Assembly (NCBI GenBank): GCA_951802425.1
Contig: OX637794.1
Location: 3,720,001 to 3,784,000, forward strand
Length of the DNA: 64,000 nucleotides
Direction: 5' to 3'
Source: Clavaria fumosa
Taxonomy: Eukaryota; Basidiomycota; Agaricomycetes; Agaricales; Clavariaceae
The notes under the pieces were generated by a model, which was given only the letters and a program-made list of their open reading frames with translations, did no database searches and was not told where the DNA came from. Each line of letters opens with the position of its first letter. Positions within the stretch are counted from its first letter, which is position 1. Position numbers and translations under genes: made by a program. Positions 11,849-23,900 of the stretch are shown in pieces.

Positions 11849-12082
11849 GTACTGCTGCTGCTGAAGGAGAGGGGAGAGGGAAGGAAAAGAGGGAGGGGGG
11901 AGGGTGAGTGTGCCACTGCTGCTGCCACTGCCACTGAAGGAGAGGGTGAGGGTGAGGGGTGAGGGTGAGGGTGCCACCGCCATCTGTTGTCTGCTGTTGT
12001 CCATTTGCTCTGCACACCAGCTGCTACAAATCAATGGCCCATGTCCCCATCATCAGTCTGTGACTGCAGTGGGGGACCTGGG

Positions 12083-12350
12083 CTGTTGTTGCTGCTGCTG
12101 CCACTGCTGCTGCCACCGCCACTGTTGCTGGCTGCTGTTGCCACCATCGCTGGCTGCCATCACTGCTGTCGCTGGCTGAGATCACTGCTGTCACTGGCTG
12201 CCACTGCCACCATTGCTGGCTGCTGTCACTCTGCCATTGCTGCTGTTGCTGTCACTGGCTGCCATCACTGCCATCACCACTGTCACCACTGTCACTGTTG
12301 TGGCTGCTGTCACTGCCATTGCAGTTGCAGCTGCAGCTGCTGCTGCCCTC
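12083..12350. repeat. CTG/CCA trinucleotide-rich tract
   Basis: Interrupted runs of CTG, CCA and TGG units (for example CTGCTGCTGCCACTGCTG) fill about 270 bp. Frames through it stay open only because of the repeat. From 12350 to 12664 no gene is seen. Confidence 0.8.
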
Positions 12351-12664
12351 GGAGGGGTGGTGGTGGCAGGCAGGAAGCAGCATTTTTATCTGTTTCAAGT
12401 GGTGGGAATTGTGAGCTATATATTCTATGTGTGACTGATGCATGATTGTACTATTGGTGCAGCTGTAGGCAATGTAGGAATACCTATAATACTGTAGAGC
12501 CAGAAAGCTATGGTAGTTATTGAGCACAACTGTAGTAAGTGGATATCTACATCTCCTACTGTAGATGCAGTAGTGCTACAGAGTCAAGTAGGGTATCTAC
12601 ATGTCCTATAATCCATTGACCTAGCAATGGTCCTACACATGCAATGGTGACTATAATGCACTTC

Positions 12665-13478
12665 TCATTTTCCTGATGAAGGCTCTGTTCTGACAGCGGG
12701 TTGATCGACGTATACAGACTTGCGTGAATCAAGGGTGAAAGTCACCGGGCCCTGAGGATGAGACGGACCAGATAAATCGTACTGAGAGACGCGAGTGTCT
12801 AAACTAACCTCGTTTATCAACATGACGTTCATCATGGCGCCAAATTTGCCATCTTCCGTATCGCGTCCATGTCAGCGGCTCGTTCAATGACCATTCATGA
12901 AAGCACCTTGGATTTTTTCCGGCTTATATACTTGTCGTAAACGCTCCAAAAACGTTGCGTAAAGCGCTCGAGAATCTTCAGCTGCCTTTATAGGGTACCG
13001 TTAGCCCACGAACACACGAGTATGACGCTCGAGAGACTGGCCATTGCGCGGTGGAAATCGGGCTTATTTCCCTTCGTGTATTCGCGAGCAATGTGAATTG
13101 CGAGATGCATAGGACGTCGCCGTCAATGTCCTTTACACTCGCCTTCCACATAGACCCTGAAGTGTCAAAGACGCGTAGATTCAGACTGGCGCGTGTGAGC
13201 GTGCTTGAAGGAAGGGCGAAATCTGTAGCGGTACATTTTGTTCGACAGCGCCGTCACATCAGACGCAGTGTCGTCTGCAACGTTTGTGATTATGGATGGT
13301 GGACGGAATGGCTATGCGTTACCCGTTCCAATACCAACAAGAACCAAGAGTCCCTGACCAATGCGCGAGATAACCTCGCCATCAACTAGATAAACCGCGT
13401 GAAGCCATCGAACACAACACAGCTAGGTGTCTTACCTGAGACAGAAGCAGAGGCGACACGCTGAAGAACGGCTCTCAT
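12665..13478 (-). CDS. DTD1: D-aminoacyl-tRNA deacylase, seven exons, one-base frame break
   Basis: Exons: 13436-13478, 13323-13385, 13235-13274, 13038-13185, 12907-12981, 12809-12852, 12665-12751. All introns are GT-AG, about 50 nt. The start MRAVLQRVASASVSVDGEV, the SQFTL motif (CISQFTLLANTR) and the NxGPVT motif (INEGPVTFTLDSRK) identify DTD, a cytosolic dimer that hydrolyses D-amino acids (and Gly) from mischarged tRNA. Near 13071-13075 the sequence has one base too few. Frame is open to NTR; the conserved KGNKPDFHRAM follows only after a +1 shift, and no splice pair fixes it. So either the assembly lost a T in a short run or this copy is a new pseudogene. With the base, 166 residues, a usual family length. 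The C-terminal tail after LDSRK is longer than in bacteria. The other exons are clean, which favours a sequencing error. Confidence 0.88.
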
Positions 13479-13585
13479 GCGGACAAGGGTGAAGTGCTCG
13501 GTCAGAGACAACAGCCACCGAACGATCTGGGCTCTTCTTCCCTTGCTCCACGCTTCATCTCAGTGCCCGCGGTTCGCAGGCTGCT
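13479..13585. promoter_or_regulatory. 107-bp shared promoter of DTD1 and PPIL1
   Basis: Only 107 bp separate the two divergent start codons, so both core promoters must lie here. It is GC-rich without a clear TATA box. Shared regulation is an inference from spacing. Confidence 0.6.
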
Positions 13586-14341
13586 ATGGCTCTCGAGTCC
13601 GTGGTGTTAGAGACCAGTCTAGGGGACATCCTGCTGGAGTTGTATTGGGATCATACCCCTCGCGTAACGCCCCATCTTTTGTTATGTGCTAACACTATTG
13701 ACTCCCGACCGCCCAGACGTGCAGAAATTTTGCAGAACTCGCGAAGCGAGGGTATTACAATGGTGTCGTATTTCACCGCATAATACCAGTTTGTGTTCTA
13801 CAACTCTACCATTAGAACGTTGACACAAGCCTTCTCATAGGACTTCATGATACAAGGCGGTGACCCGACTGGCACTGGTAGAGGAGGAACTAGTATTTAT
13901 GGCCAACGATTGTATGCCTACGGCTTTGGGCTGCCATCTGTATCGCATCCTGATCTGAATACCAAAGCGAGGACGAGATCCACCCAGAGCTGAGTTTTAC
14001 TGGAGCTGGCATCCTCGCCATGGCCAACTCCGGTCCCAACAGCAATGGTACGCACCTCTCTGTCAGCAGCCGGCGAATTTTCTGACGTTCGAGGCTTTGT
14101 TGTACACAGGATCCCAATTTTTCATCACTCTTGCGCCGACTCCATATCTCGACAACAAGCACACCATTTTCGGCCGGGTGAGCACGGGCATGAGAGTCGT
14201 GCAACGGCTAGGCGCCGTCGCCGTCGACGCGCAGGACCGGTAAGTGCAGCGATGTCTATTCTTCTGGAGACCTGTGTTTATGATCCACTTAGGCCTCGAG
14301 AAGATGTCAAAATCCACAAAGCACGCGTCGTCCAGCCCTGA
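13586..14341 (+). CDS. PPIL1: cyclophilin, PPIL1-type peptidyl-prolyl isomerase
   Basis: Exons: 13586-13663, 13717-13788, 13841-13911, 13968-14047, 14110-14239, 14293-14341; 159 residues, the normal length of a single-domain PPIL1. The protein starts [20 protein letters not shown] and shows the cyclophilin core: [19 protein letters not shown] (catalytic Arg), [19 protein letters not shown] and HTIFGRV. It catalyses cis-trans isomerisation of Xaa-Pro bonds; PPIL1 relatives bind SKIP/Prp45 in the spliceosome. All five introns are 49-62 nt with GT-AG ends and family-conserved junction residues. The gene diverges from DTD1 and converges on the F-box/WD40 gene. Confidence 0.95.
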
Positions 14342-14694
14342 GCTTAGCTCCTGTAGCTGGACTTCGGTATTCCTGGTACAATCCTTCGTGCTCCGTAACG
14401 TGTACGTTGATATCCTTTGGCAAACGATTTCGCCCCTCACTTAACAATAGTCACTCGTACAAAATTCTCATCAATAAGAACGGGCTGTCTAGTAGAGAAC
14501 AGGGGCGATTCGGTGCCGGATTCCTTCAGGTATAGATGTCAACAAGGGCGTAGTCGGATAGGGATATAGCTATTTGTAACAGGCTAAGGAGTCATTGCGA
14601 TTTTGGTACCATGACAAGAAGACCGATGCAGTAGTTCCAATGAAAAGAGATGCGAAAAATACTATAGCATGAAGGTCCATCGTAGTGAGAAGTT
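14342..14694. other. convergent intergenic region
   Basis: The 353 bp between the stops of PPIL1 (plus) and the F-box/WD40 gene (minus) hold both 3' UTRs. No further gene seen. Confidence 0.6.
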
Positions 14695-17403
14695 TCACCG
14701 CCTGCGACTTGCGCGAGCCCTGGGACGCGTTGGAGTCTCGTCGGTGATTGGGAGGGGCCGGAACTCTGAGATCGACGGATCCGTTCCGGTTCTGCCTAGG
14801 CGATTTCCGCCAGACGATCTATTCGGTTTGCTAGCGGACCCTCTCGACGGCCCAGGTGCCCATGTAGGCCCTTCGGCAAATTCCGATCGTGATATCGAAG
14901 ACTCGACGTCCGAGTCCGTCGGGCCCGTAGCATCGCTCTCAGCACGGCTGGGGAGTCCATCAACGTCAACAGAATCGACGTCCGATACGAGGTCCTGCGC
15001 CATCGCGTCTATGACTGCCTGTTCGTCATCCTCCTCGCTGTCATCATCATACAGACCGCCTGAGGGCTCCCCAGTCCACTCTCCGTTGTCATCATTGCCA
15101 AAGTCCCAGACGTCGAGCATAGTCTGCTCGTTCTGGTTGCTGGCGGCGACGCACCACCGTCCCTCGAACACGACTTGCCAAACTCCGGTGATCCCTGACA
15201 GAAGATCCCTGACCACTGTGCCGTCTCTGACGTCCCACATCTTGAGAGTCCCGTCAGAACCGCTTAGTACCTTAAACTCGTCGTGCTGGAAACAGGTGAT
15301 GGCACCCGTGTGCGCAGCGAGGGCATGCCGAAGCACTCCAGTATCGGGGTCCCAGATGCGCAGCGTCGAGTCTGCTGCTGCGGAGACTAGGGAAGATGAT
15401 GACAGGCCAAGGAGACCCACAAGAGATGTATGCCCTGTGAGCGTGTACTGGCATTGGCCATTGCGGAGGTTCCATACGCGGACTGTAGCATCCATGGAAC
15501 CAGAGCATGCTTGATTGCGAACAGGATCGAGGACGACGCTGTACACTGCATGGGGCTCAGCAAATGAACGCAATGATGAAAAAGTGCGGCGAACCTTTCT
15601 GGGTGTGGCCGACAAGAATCCATTTACAGGTTCCCGTGATGATGTCCCAAATTCTGACAGTACAATCATAGCTGCCAGAGACTAATGTACGCCCACGCGC
15701 GGCCAGAGCGCGCACAGCATGATCGTGACCCTCTAAATGTAGCTTATGGTACGGATTTTCATCCACATCCTCCTGAGTCTTCAATCAGCCTTTTGATAGA
15801 AAAGACAAGTGAACGTAGGTACCTCTGATGGGTCAATTTCAACATCATCAGCGCCGTAGCATCTATATTCCGCATCGGTCAACCTCGGCAATGACCACAC
15901 TCTGAGGGTGTGGTCGCGGCTGCCGGTCACAATCAGTGGGCGCTTTGGCCACTTCTCCCTCGTGATCACTCCACTTTCCGCTTCCACGTCTACCCATTCC
16001 GGTCTGACGATGGCGAGACACCGGACGGTGCTCGTGTGGCCTCCAAAGACATGTGTACAGCGTCCCGTATTAAGATTCCATATACGAACAGTTCGGTCCG
16101 TGGATCCGCTGACAAGCGTATCATTTCGCGCAGCAAGAGCCCAGACGCCGCCTTCATGGCCATCAAGGGAGCGCAGCAGCTCTCCAGTTGTGGGCGAATA
16201 TACGTGGATAGAGTGGTCATCTGAAGCGGAGATGATCCGCCCGTGAGAAAATAGAAGACACGTTACTACGGATGACCCGTGCGCATGAAATGTCAAGCGC
16301 TTAGGCTCGTCGTTGTGTACCCAGCGGGTACGAGTCAAATGCCGTGACTTGAACAAAATCTTGTAAGGGTGGGGTAAAGGCAGACTATTTGGAGTAAGAA
16401 GTTCTTGACGTCGCCGACGAGCGTAGATTGAATTAGCGAAAGCGTTTTCTGAATCGCCGCCAAACCAGATCTTAGTACTTTGGAGGAGGTCTCTCCAAAG
16501 CACGGGATCAGAGTCAATGATAGCGCGCCACGCCTTTGAGACACGACATGCCCGGGCCAATGTAGAGAACGGAAGAAAACTTAGAATATGTGACACCAAT
16601 TCCGGAGGTAGAAGGGTCAGGAAGTCGCGCGCAAGCGTTGGCGTCAAGACGGAGTGCAGCGCCCTGAGTACGGGTAGCGGAGAGTGTCGCAAGAGAGTTA
16701 GGAGGAAGTGGGACTGTAATTGATAAGGAAGACTTGTAAAATGAGAAAGAAGCGAAGGAAGAGACATAAGAGCTGTCATGGAGATATCTGGTTGGAATGG
16801 CGCTTGGAGTTGTGGGGAAGAGGCGCCGCTTGGCGGAGCCGATGGCCAGATATTTTGAGGAGGCGGGGAGCCATGCGGTGAAGGAAGAGGTGAAGGTGGT
16901 GCAGCGGCGTTGATGGTGTTCAACGGAGGTAAATGAGTAGACCTAGCTTTTTTTCTAGGTGGGGAATGCGCGTTCAATCGACCAGCGTATTCGACGCCTT
17001 CCATCAAGTGATCGCTACCATGAGACCTCTTCTTCCCGTATCTTTCAATCGCTTCTGCGAGACCGAGTACGGGCGCGTCGTCTGTGATCTCTTCATGTTT
17101 CAGCATCCGCCAGTATTTACCACCAGCAGGCTCCTCCTCGCCTTGCATGTCTTCAGACCCATCACAGCCATCAAGGAATGTAGCGCGTGTACCACCTGGG
17201 AAGACGAGAGGGAAGCGACGTAGTGATTGGGGCAGACTTGCATGGAGCAGTGGATAGTTCTTTGGATCCTTTGGAGAGGACGGTGGGGGCAAAGGTGGGA
17301 GCTGGATAGGTGCATGAACCGTTCTTGTCCTAGTCTCAGTCACCACGCTGTAAAATTTACCTTCAGTAAAAGGAGAAAGGGTGAGAACTTGAGGTGTGAA
17401 CAT
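14695..17403 (-). CDS. Cdc4/Pop1-like F-box and WD40 protein
   Basis: Exons: 15823-17403, 15595-15772, 14695-15545; 869 residues. The start ATG at 17403 (MFTPQVLTLSP) is the first in frame after a region without coding signal. A Pro-rich N-terminal third with a Lys/Arg patch leads to a dimerisation-like helical segment, then an F-box (LLPPELVSHILSFLPFS...WRAIIDSDPVLWRDLL, about 270-315). Seven or eight WD repeats follow (for example DGHEGGVWALAA, STDRTVRIWNLNTGR, GSMDATVRVWNLRNG). The tail is acidic and ends in Arg-rich ASRRR. Such proteins are substrate receptors of SCF ubiquitin ligases: the F-box binds Skp1 and the propeller binds phospho-degrons, as in Cdc4 for CDK inhibitors. Orthology to Cdc4 rather than another F-box/WD40 class rests on the helical segment before the F-box and is not certain. 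Confidence 0.88.
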
Positions 17404-20400
17404 ACGTTGTGGTGCACACGGACGGCGCCAGGACAATTGTCGAGAATTGCGTGTAACTCATGATTGATAGTGGTTGAGGAGAGGACAGGCGTTGGAAACG
17501 CACGCAGGCGCTTGCTAGCCCTCACTGTCAAAGGTACGAACCAACGCGGCTTTTCGGAACAGCCACTGCTCGTCTGGGCCCGGCCCCGGCACGACCACCA
17601 CGGACTGTGCCACCGTTCCATTCCAACCGTCAGGACGCTCGGTCCATCGCAAGTGGTCGGGTGGACAACAGCTCGGACTGACATCGGATTAGATGGTGAC
17701 CATCATGATTATGTGCACCCGCGCTCCTCTCACTTGGAGATTTGCTTATCAGACAAAAAACACCTTTAGTCTCCACGAAGGTCTTGTCAGGCGTGCACCG
17801 GCCACGACAGTGGCCTATTGCTTAACTCCTTTACTTGATGATCGACCAATGGGAGCTCCACGCCCTGTCGACATCATCGCTGATGTGGCGCTATATATCT
17901 TGGCGTTCACAATGTATATGTGGGTTAGCTTGCATCGATCTGGATTGGCTGTGTAGATCTCCCGTTTGCAGATGAACAGGCAACTCTTCGCGAACAAGTC
18001 ATCACATTGGACTATCGTCTGTTCTCATGGCAGACAACAGAGTGCTGCATCAGAATCGCGCGATCGTTAAGGTCCAATGATCAAATTCCCGATGGATGCG
18101 TCCATGATCACTCTGCGATAGATGCATGACGCGAAATGTGTCTCTTCCATCGGTTAAGCTGACCTGCGCCGCTCAAAGGGATATCTCGCGTCCGTCCTGA
18201 ATTCGTTATGTATCTGGGTTCTCTCGGCTAGTCTCCGGAATCCACACTCTATGTTCTATGTTTATATGGCAACAGTGCTCTGTTCGACTAGTCAAGTGGT
18301 TTTTTGGGAAATTTTCACTCCATGCGATTCACATGAGAATCTTACCTTCGCGTTCTTCATATCTGGCGACACCGAATTTCTAGCGGCGCGCTTGTCCCAG
18401 CTCATCTGGGGATGTTACTTTTCGTGTCAGGCTCGCCTCCGCTCTTGTCGCTATCGGGGTGAGCTAGTTCCCGGCGTATCTGGCGATAGTTGTCTGCTCG
18501 ACTCCTGGTCGTGTGGTTGTCCTATTAGTGAACCTTTCACCCTACAATTCACGGAGGTCTCGCATCCGCCATGCATTCCTCGTATCTAGCAACAAATGTC
18601 GGTTATCGAGCTAGTTTGAGAATCTTTCACTTTCTACGTTTCGATACCAGGTCTCCACCCTGCATCCCTCGTGGTCGGCGACATCGGTCTACCAGTTTCC
18701 TGACGGTATAGCATCTTATCTTGGACTACATATTTTTTTATCCATCATCAGACAAGCAGTTGCGAGTCTCTCGGCACTACAATGTCTAATCACCGTCAGA
18801 TATGGAATCCTTGCTTTCCTTTCTGCTATGCCCTCCACTCTACTTGTATTGGGCGGAATCGACCTTCTTCTCCCAGTGATTTGGGCTCCCTCCCTGATTT
18901 GGCCTTGCGCTACCTACAGGTCACATCAGGCATGTAGCCCTCACGACTGTTTCCCCCCTCGTTGCGCCTCCGAATTTGTACTTCTCGCTCTGGTCTAATT
19001 CCACCGCCAAGTCTATGCATGCTCAGGTACAGCGAATATCCATGTTGTTACGTGGTCTGCTAAGTTCATATGGTTGTCTCTTCACCGATGGATGAGACTC
19101 TTCCAGTCTATACTGCGGACGCCCGATTTTTGCGTCGTACCATTGTTTTATGGCCCTTGACCTCGTTCGTCGTCTCGATTATTCGAACCTCGACTCCTCT
19201 CGCATTGCCGTCAGAGACTACCGATGTGATCACTCATGAAACCATTCATGCATTGTCTCTGAGGTTTCATGTGCCCACGGTCTCCGGGAGCTCAACTGCG
19301 ATCAACGCCCGCACGATTCGACGGCCGCAGCGCTCTTTCATCTCCTTGCCATCCCTGCAAGCCAGTCCTTTGTGCCAGCTAAGTAATCGTTTGTCATGTT
19401 TCGTAGAAATCCTGTTGCTGTCCAATATATGTGTTATCATTTTGACCTGCCCTGTGGGACTGTGTCAGAGGGCGATACCGCACCGCATACAACTGTTCTA
19501 CTCATAAGCACGCGCTCTCCATATGAGTCGACTATCGGTGATGATACGGCCGCGAGGTCGTGCACATGATCTCTTGCGGTTATTTCCTTTTTGGACAATC
19601 CGCCACCCTTGCGTTTATTGCGCAGCCCGGACTCTCACGGCGGAGATGCCCTTTCGATACGAAGGATCTACGGGATTGGTCAGCCCCGCCAAGGCGCTTG
19701 CCTCAGCAGCGACGTTCGCTGTGCTCGAGTGGCCAGCCTTTTGGCCATGCGCTCGCTGCCGAGGGCACAAGCATCATCGGCGGACTCTCACTCATCGACA
19801 TGTTCTCCAAACAAGAGAAGAGCAACCCGGAGTCCAGCGTCTTATTTCCGCGCGCTGTGCATCTCCCATCCATCAGACTTCGACTTTCTTTTCTTCTCTC
19901 GCGCATATTTTACCCCATCTGGGTTGTATGAGATGACGAACCCCCTTCTTCTTCCAGCGGCTTGAAACCATCTACGCGTCCCTTGGCCTCGTTGTGTCAA
20001 CTTGTGCAGCCTCGCTTGGAGATTATTCCTTCCACAAATCTGTGTTCTGCACGCTTATTCCCCCTGTTCGCCGGATATCAAGGCCGATCCGAAGATTCAC
20101 CGAATCAGAACACATTGGGGTCGGAATTTGTCTTTGAACACTGTATATTTCAGCCATCACGCGTCCAAAAGGGCGGGATGACGAACGCGATCAAATCAGA
20201 CCGCATGAAGTGTTTTCGCGTCATGAGCTCATGGTGAGGCACCGCTTCTCCTTTCCCCGCGCAGGATCGAGCAGCTGTGTAAGTCTTGTGGCTGTTGTTG
20301 TTGTCACTCAAGGTTGCCCGTCTTGGCCGAGGGGTTTAATCATCCATCAGACGCGTCTGCGGGTGAAGAGCGGCTTTAATATTTGCTTGTAATGGTCTAG

Positions 20401-20999
20401 GGCGAGCTTTGAGCTTTGCACAGGTGTAAAGGCGCACGTGAGCGCGTCAGCCCCTCGCACACGGGATTAGATGATCATTGATCCAGGCTCTCGACAACGT
20501 ATTCATTGGACAGGTGATTCTCCCTACATTTTTCCTGTCAGAACACTAAAGCCTAGTAAAGGCATTCCGAATATAGTAAACGAGCGATGTTTCTCCTTGG
20601 CGAAATCCTGGAATGGCATCAGCTGCGCGCAGGTCTCGCATGCTCACCGCGACGCTTTGAGTCGTCTGCGGGCTCAAGCACAATCATTGCGCCATCGAGA
20701 AGAGAGTCAAAAAAAAACCATTTGCACGCGCGTGGTGGACCTGGTCCGATAGGATTGTGTTTCCGTGCAACGGGCATCTCATCGCCGTCCCGTTGTTTTG
20801 ATAGGTTCCCACATACACCAGAGATTAGCGCCCGGACAAGCTCCTTGGAGCATCTGCCCGGAGCTTGGGGAGGTGGCTGGGGCAGAACTCTCCTTACATC
20901 TTGCAATGGAGATCCGAAAGATTCAACGAGCTGGTCTGTTTCCTGTTACTTTTTTTTTGGTCCCCTGCTCTGCTCCCGCACAGCAACAAGGGAGATCTG
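17404..20999. other. 3.6-kb gene-poor stretch
   Basis: ORFs here overlap in several frames, lack conserved motifs and look like chance. Between 18350 and 18720 a motif like CCCTCGTATCTAGCAACATCGG recurs in worn form (near 18360, 18475, 18580 and 18670), suggesting an old repeat. The minus strand around 19650-19900 reads a short plausible peptide (ANVAAEASALAGLTNPVDPS) among many stops, which could be transposon debris. No gene is claimed. Confidence 0.45.
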
Positions 21000-23900
21000 G
21001 CCCAGTTCCGCGCGAGTCCCTGGCAAAATGTCGCGCGCGTTTTGTCATGGTCGCGTTCCGTATACGATCTGCCCTGTGGCGGGGGATATTTTGATCAGCG
21101 ACGGGTGATACTCTCCGCAGAAGGACCTGGACGCGCTAATTTGTATGTTGCACCTCCGCGGTGTTGATGGCTTGGCTTGGGTCCTTCCCCCGCTTACCGT
21201 CCTTTTGTAATTTGGACGCGGTACCGTCACCGTGCTCTGAAAAATGAGCCACGGGATCAAGCGACTGACCAATGCCAAGGTTACATAATGATTATCTTTC
21301 AGGTACCGTTCCGCGGATGAGAAAGGACCAAAAACATCGAGGCATATGATTTCCCATACCCAGCGATCCCTGCAAAGCAACATGTCAAGATGCCATTGGG
21401 AAGTTTCCCCACACTCTGATGCGGGTGAACTTATCCCAATGCAGGAAGACTCGTTAGGCGAAACGCTGCACTCTAACGTACCCTCGACTGTAATCCTATT
21501 CCTAGTGGCCGGCCACATGGCGCATCTCATGTCTCGAGATAACGCATAGCACCCAACAAAGGCAAGGAAACCCACACGTTCAGCTTCCACCCCGATCTCG
21601 CGACATCGATCTACTGCAGAGGGAAGTGGGGCTGCCCCCGGTGAGCCGCACATGTCGCGGCGCCTCCCGAGGGTCATTGGTGTACTCGGTAATGGGGGGA
21701 CGTAAAAACGAGGCTCCCGTCTCCTTGTGGCTTGTCTTTCCCCCCTCACCACTTCTGCCACCGCTTCCTTGGCTCTGCATGCCTGACCTATCTCCTGAGT
21801 CTAACGTACTGCCCTGCTCCGCGGAGGAGCGAACGAATCTACGACATGGCGTGCAGGGATGAATCTACATCGTACCAAGACCCCCCATCACACCCCGTTC
21901 TTCCAGCAGGCTATTTATAGGTCCGAGATGACCTACATCGTCGTGTTCCTTCCTCGGGTGTTATTGGCCCTCCGAAAGGAGCGAGAGAAGCATGAAGGAG
22001 ACAGAAGAGAAGAAGCAACTCACCAAAGAAAAGCCGAGACCTTTCGAAAGGGAAAAACAAAACAACGACAACAAGAAACAACAGACAGACAGGCTTCTTC
22101 CGCTGGCAGCACGGTCGGAGGCACGTAACATCCCTAAGCGTGCGTGTGTGTGTGGGGAAGGGATCGTGATGTGTCTCCTCGTATTCGTTGTGGTGCGGTG
22201 ACGTTCGTCTTCTCTCGAGTCTTTGTTTTGTTTGGGAGGAGGGGACCATCCAGATCAGAAGACGTCAGCCGTTTTCGCTGCTGGTGCGACTTCTCTTGCC
22301 TTTCGGTGTGGAGCGCGTACCACGAGAACCATGCGCCAGGACGGAAAGGAATCTATCTTACTGCTCATCTTGGGCCACTCTAGGGAGGGGGAGGAACACG
22401 AACGTCACTGAGCTTCATTCATCCCTGCCGTTGACTGCTTTGGGCCGCCCGTTAGAGATCATCAGCACGCGTAACTCTCTTCTCTCTCTCCCTGTCCCTT
22501 TACTGGACCCGCAGAAGCCTGTCTGCGTTTCGCCTGGACCCGGCCGTCTCCCCCCCGTTCTTCCTTCTTCTTCGTGCTTCTTGGCAGCTTCCGGCGCGTG
22601 GTTGGGGGGTGGGGCACGGTTATCGGAGCGGCGGAGTAAAAAAAACCAAAACAATCAAAAGAGAGACGGCTGGAAACGGACGAAAGGGGGAGAAACCGGA
22701 AACAGAACAATGTGTTTGCGCTATGACGCGCTGGCGTGACGGGGGGCGGGTTCGCGCGCCGAGCATGCTTGTATTTTACCCCCCGCCCCCGCTCTGCCCC
22801 GCGCCTCCGTCCGCTCGTGCTCACGCTCACGCTCATTAACACATGTCGAACGGTCGAGCGTTTGGACGTGCGGGGTGGGAAAACTCCCCACCCCCACCAC
22901 CCCCCCCGGGGCTTTGTCCGGCTTCGACTCCTGGCTGTGCCGTAATTAGCGGGCAGGGTGCGAGTTCCGGATGCGGGAGAGGGCGGTGCGAGTAGAACCT
23001 GTTGACGGTGGGTGGTGCTTGGGTGCTTTCTGGGTTGGTTCTCCTTCTTCTTTTTTTTCTTGGCTGCTTCTCCAGGCTTCTTGGTTTGTTCTCTTTTTCT
23101 TGGGGATCTCGACTCATTTTCCCGAAGAATGCCAGAGGGTGTTTGTTTCTTTTTTTTTTTTGGCCGGGGCCTCGGGGCGTGTTCGCTGTGTGCTTACCCG
23201 CCGTAACGACGGTGTGTGCCGCTGGGCTTGGAGGAAGGGGGTTTCGTGCCGAGAATCACATTCGAATCAAGAAAAGAAAAAAAGGAAAGAAAGGAAAAAA
23301 AGAAGGAGGAGGAGGAAACGAGACGTGCACGGCTGCGTAAACGACCCGTTCCTACTTGTCCGACAACGGCGAGAAGAACGACGAGAAGAACTAGGAACTG
23401 CTACAACGACGACGGCGACGACGGCGGCGGCGGGGACGGAGAAACGTTCTACGTAAATGGCCACCCCCCTCAGCACCAGCACTACCACCATCATCATTTA
23501 CTTTGTTTTTCGACGTAGCGAATATAACAGCACGCGCACGCACGGGCCCAAAAAAAAAAAAAAAAAGAAGAAAAATCAACAACGCATCAACAAATGTTGA
23601 CAGAGAATCAGAGGGGCCTCGGCTAAGAAGAGGTGGGGGGGGGGGGGGGAGGGGGGGGAGGGGCGTGCTCGGCGCTTTGGCGCGGCATGGCTACCCGTAT
23701 TGCCCGTTGCACTTGTGCTGTGCCACAGAGATCAGGGAGACAAAAAGGAAGGCGAATGGCCGAAGGGGGGCAGTGGGATTCGTTAATAGAGATCAAGCTC
23801 GTAGCTATAGGAATAGAAGACAGAAGGGGGGGGGGGGGCAGCGCACGCGCGCGAGAGAGGTGTTTTGTTTTCGGCGGAATGTGACGCGTGGGTCCGTTTT

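Noticed and set aside
11904..12445. Cys/His/Leu-rich ORFs in two frames
   Set aside because: They translate the CTG/CCA repeat; composition comes from the repeat alone.
14669..15514. Plus-strand ORF of 281 codons
   Set aside because: Antisense of the WD40 propeller of the Cdc4-like gene; no motif of its own.
19523..19965. Three overlapping plus-strand ORFs and a minus peptide, possible copia gag/protease debris
   Set aside because: No protease triad, zinc knuckle or RT motif could be found; too many stops on the minus strand.
20310..20390. tRNA-like stretch (CTTGGCCGAGGGGTTTAATC)
   Set aside because: D-arm resemblance only; no matching acceptor stem or T-arm.
21045..21761. Minus ORF of 238 codons with a DVFGP word, reminiscent of an integrase core
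   Set aside because: Only one short word matches; zinc motif and other catalytic residues are missing.
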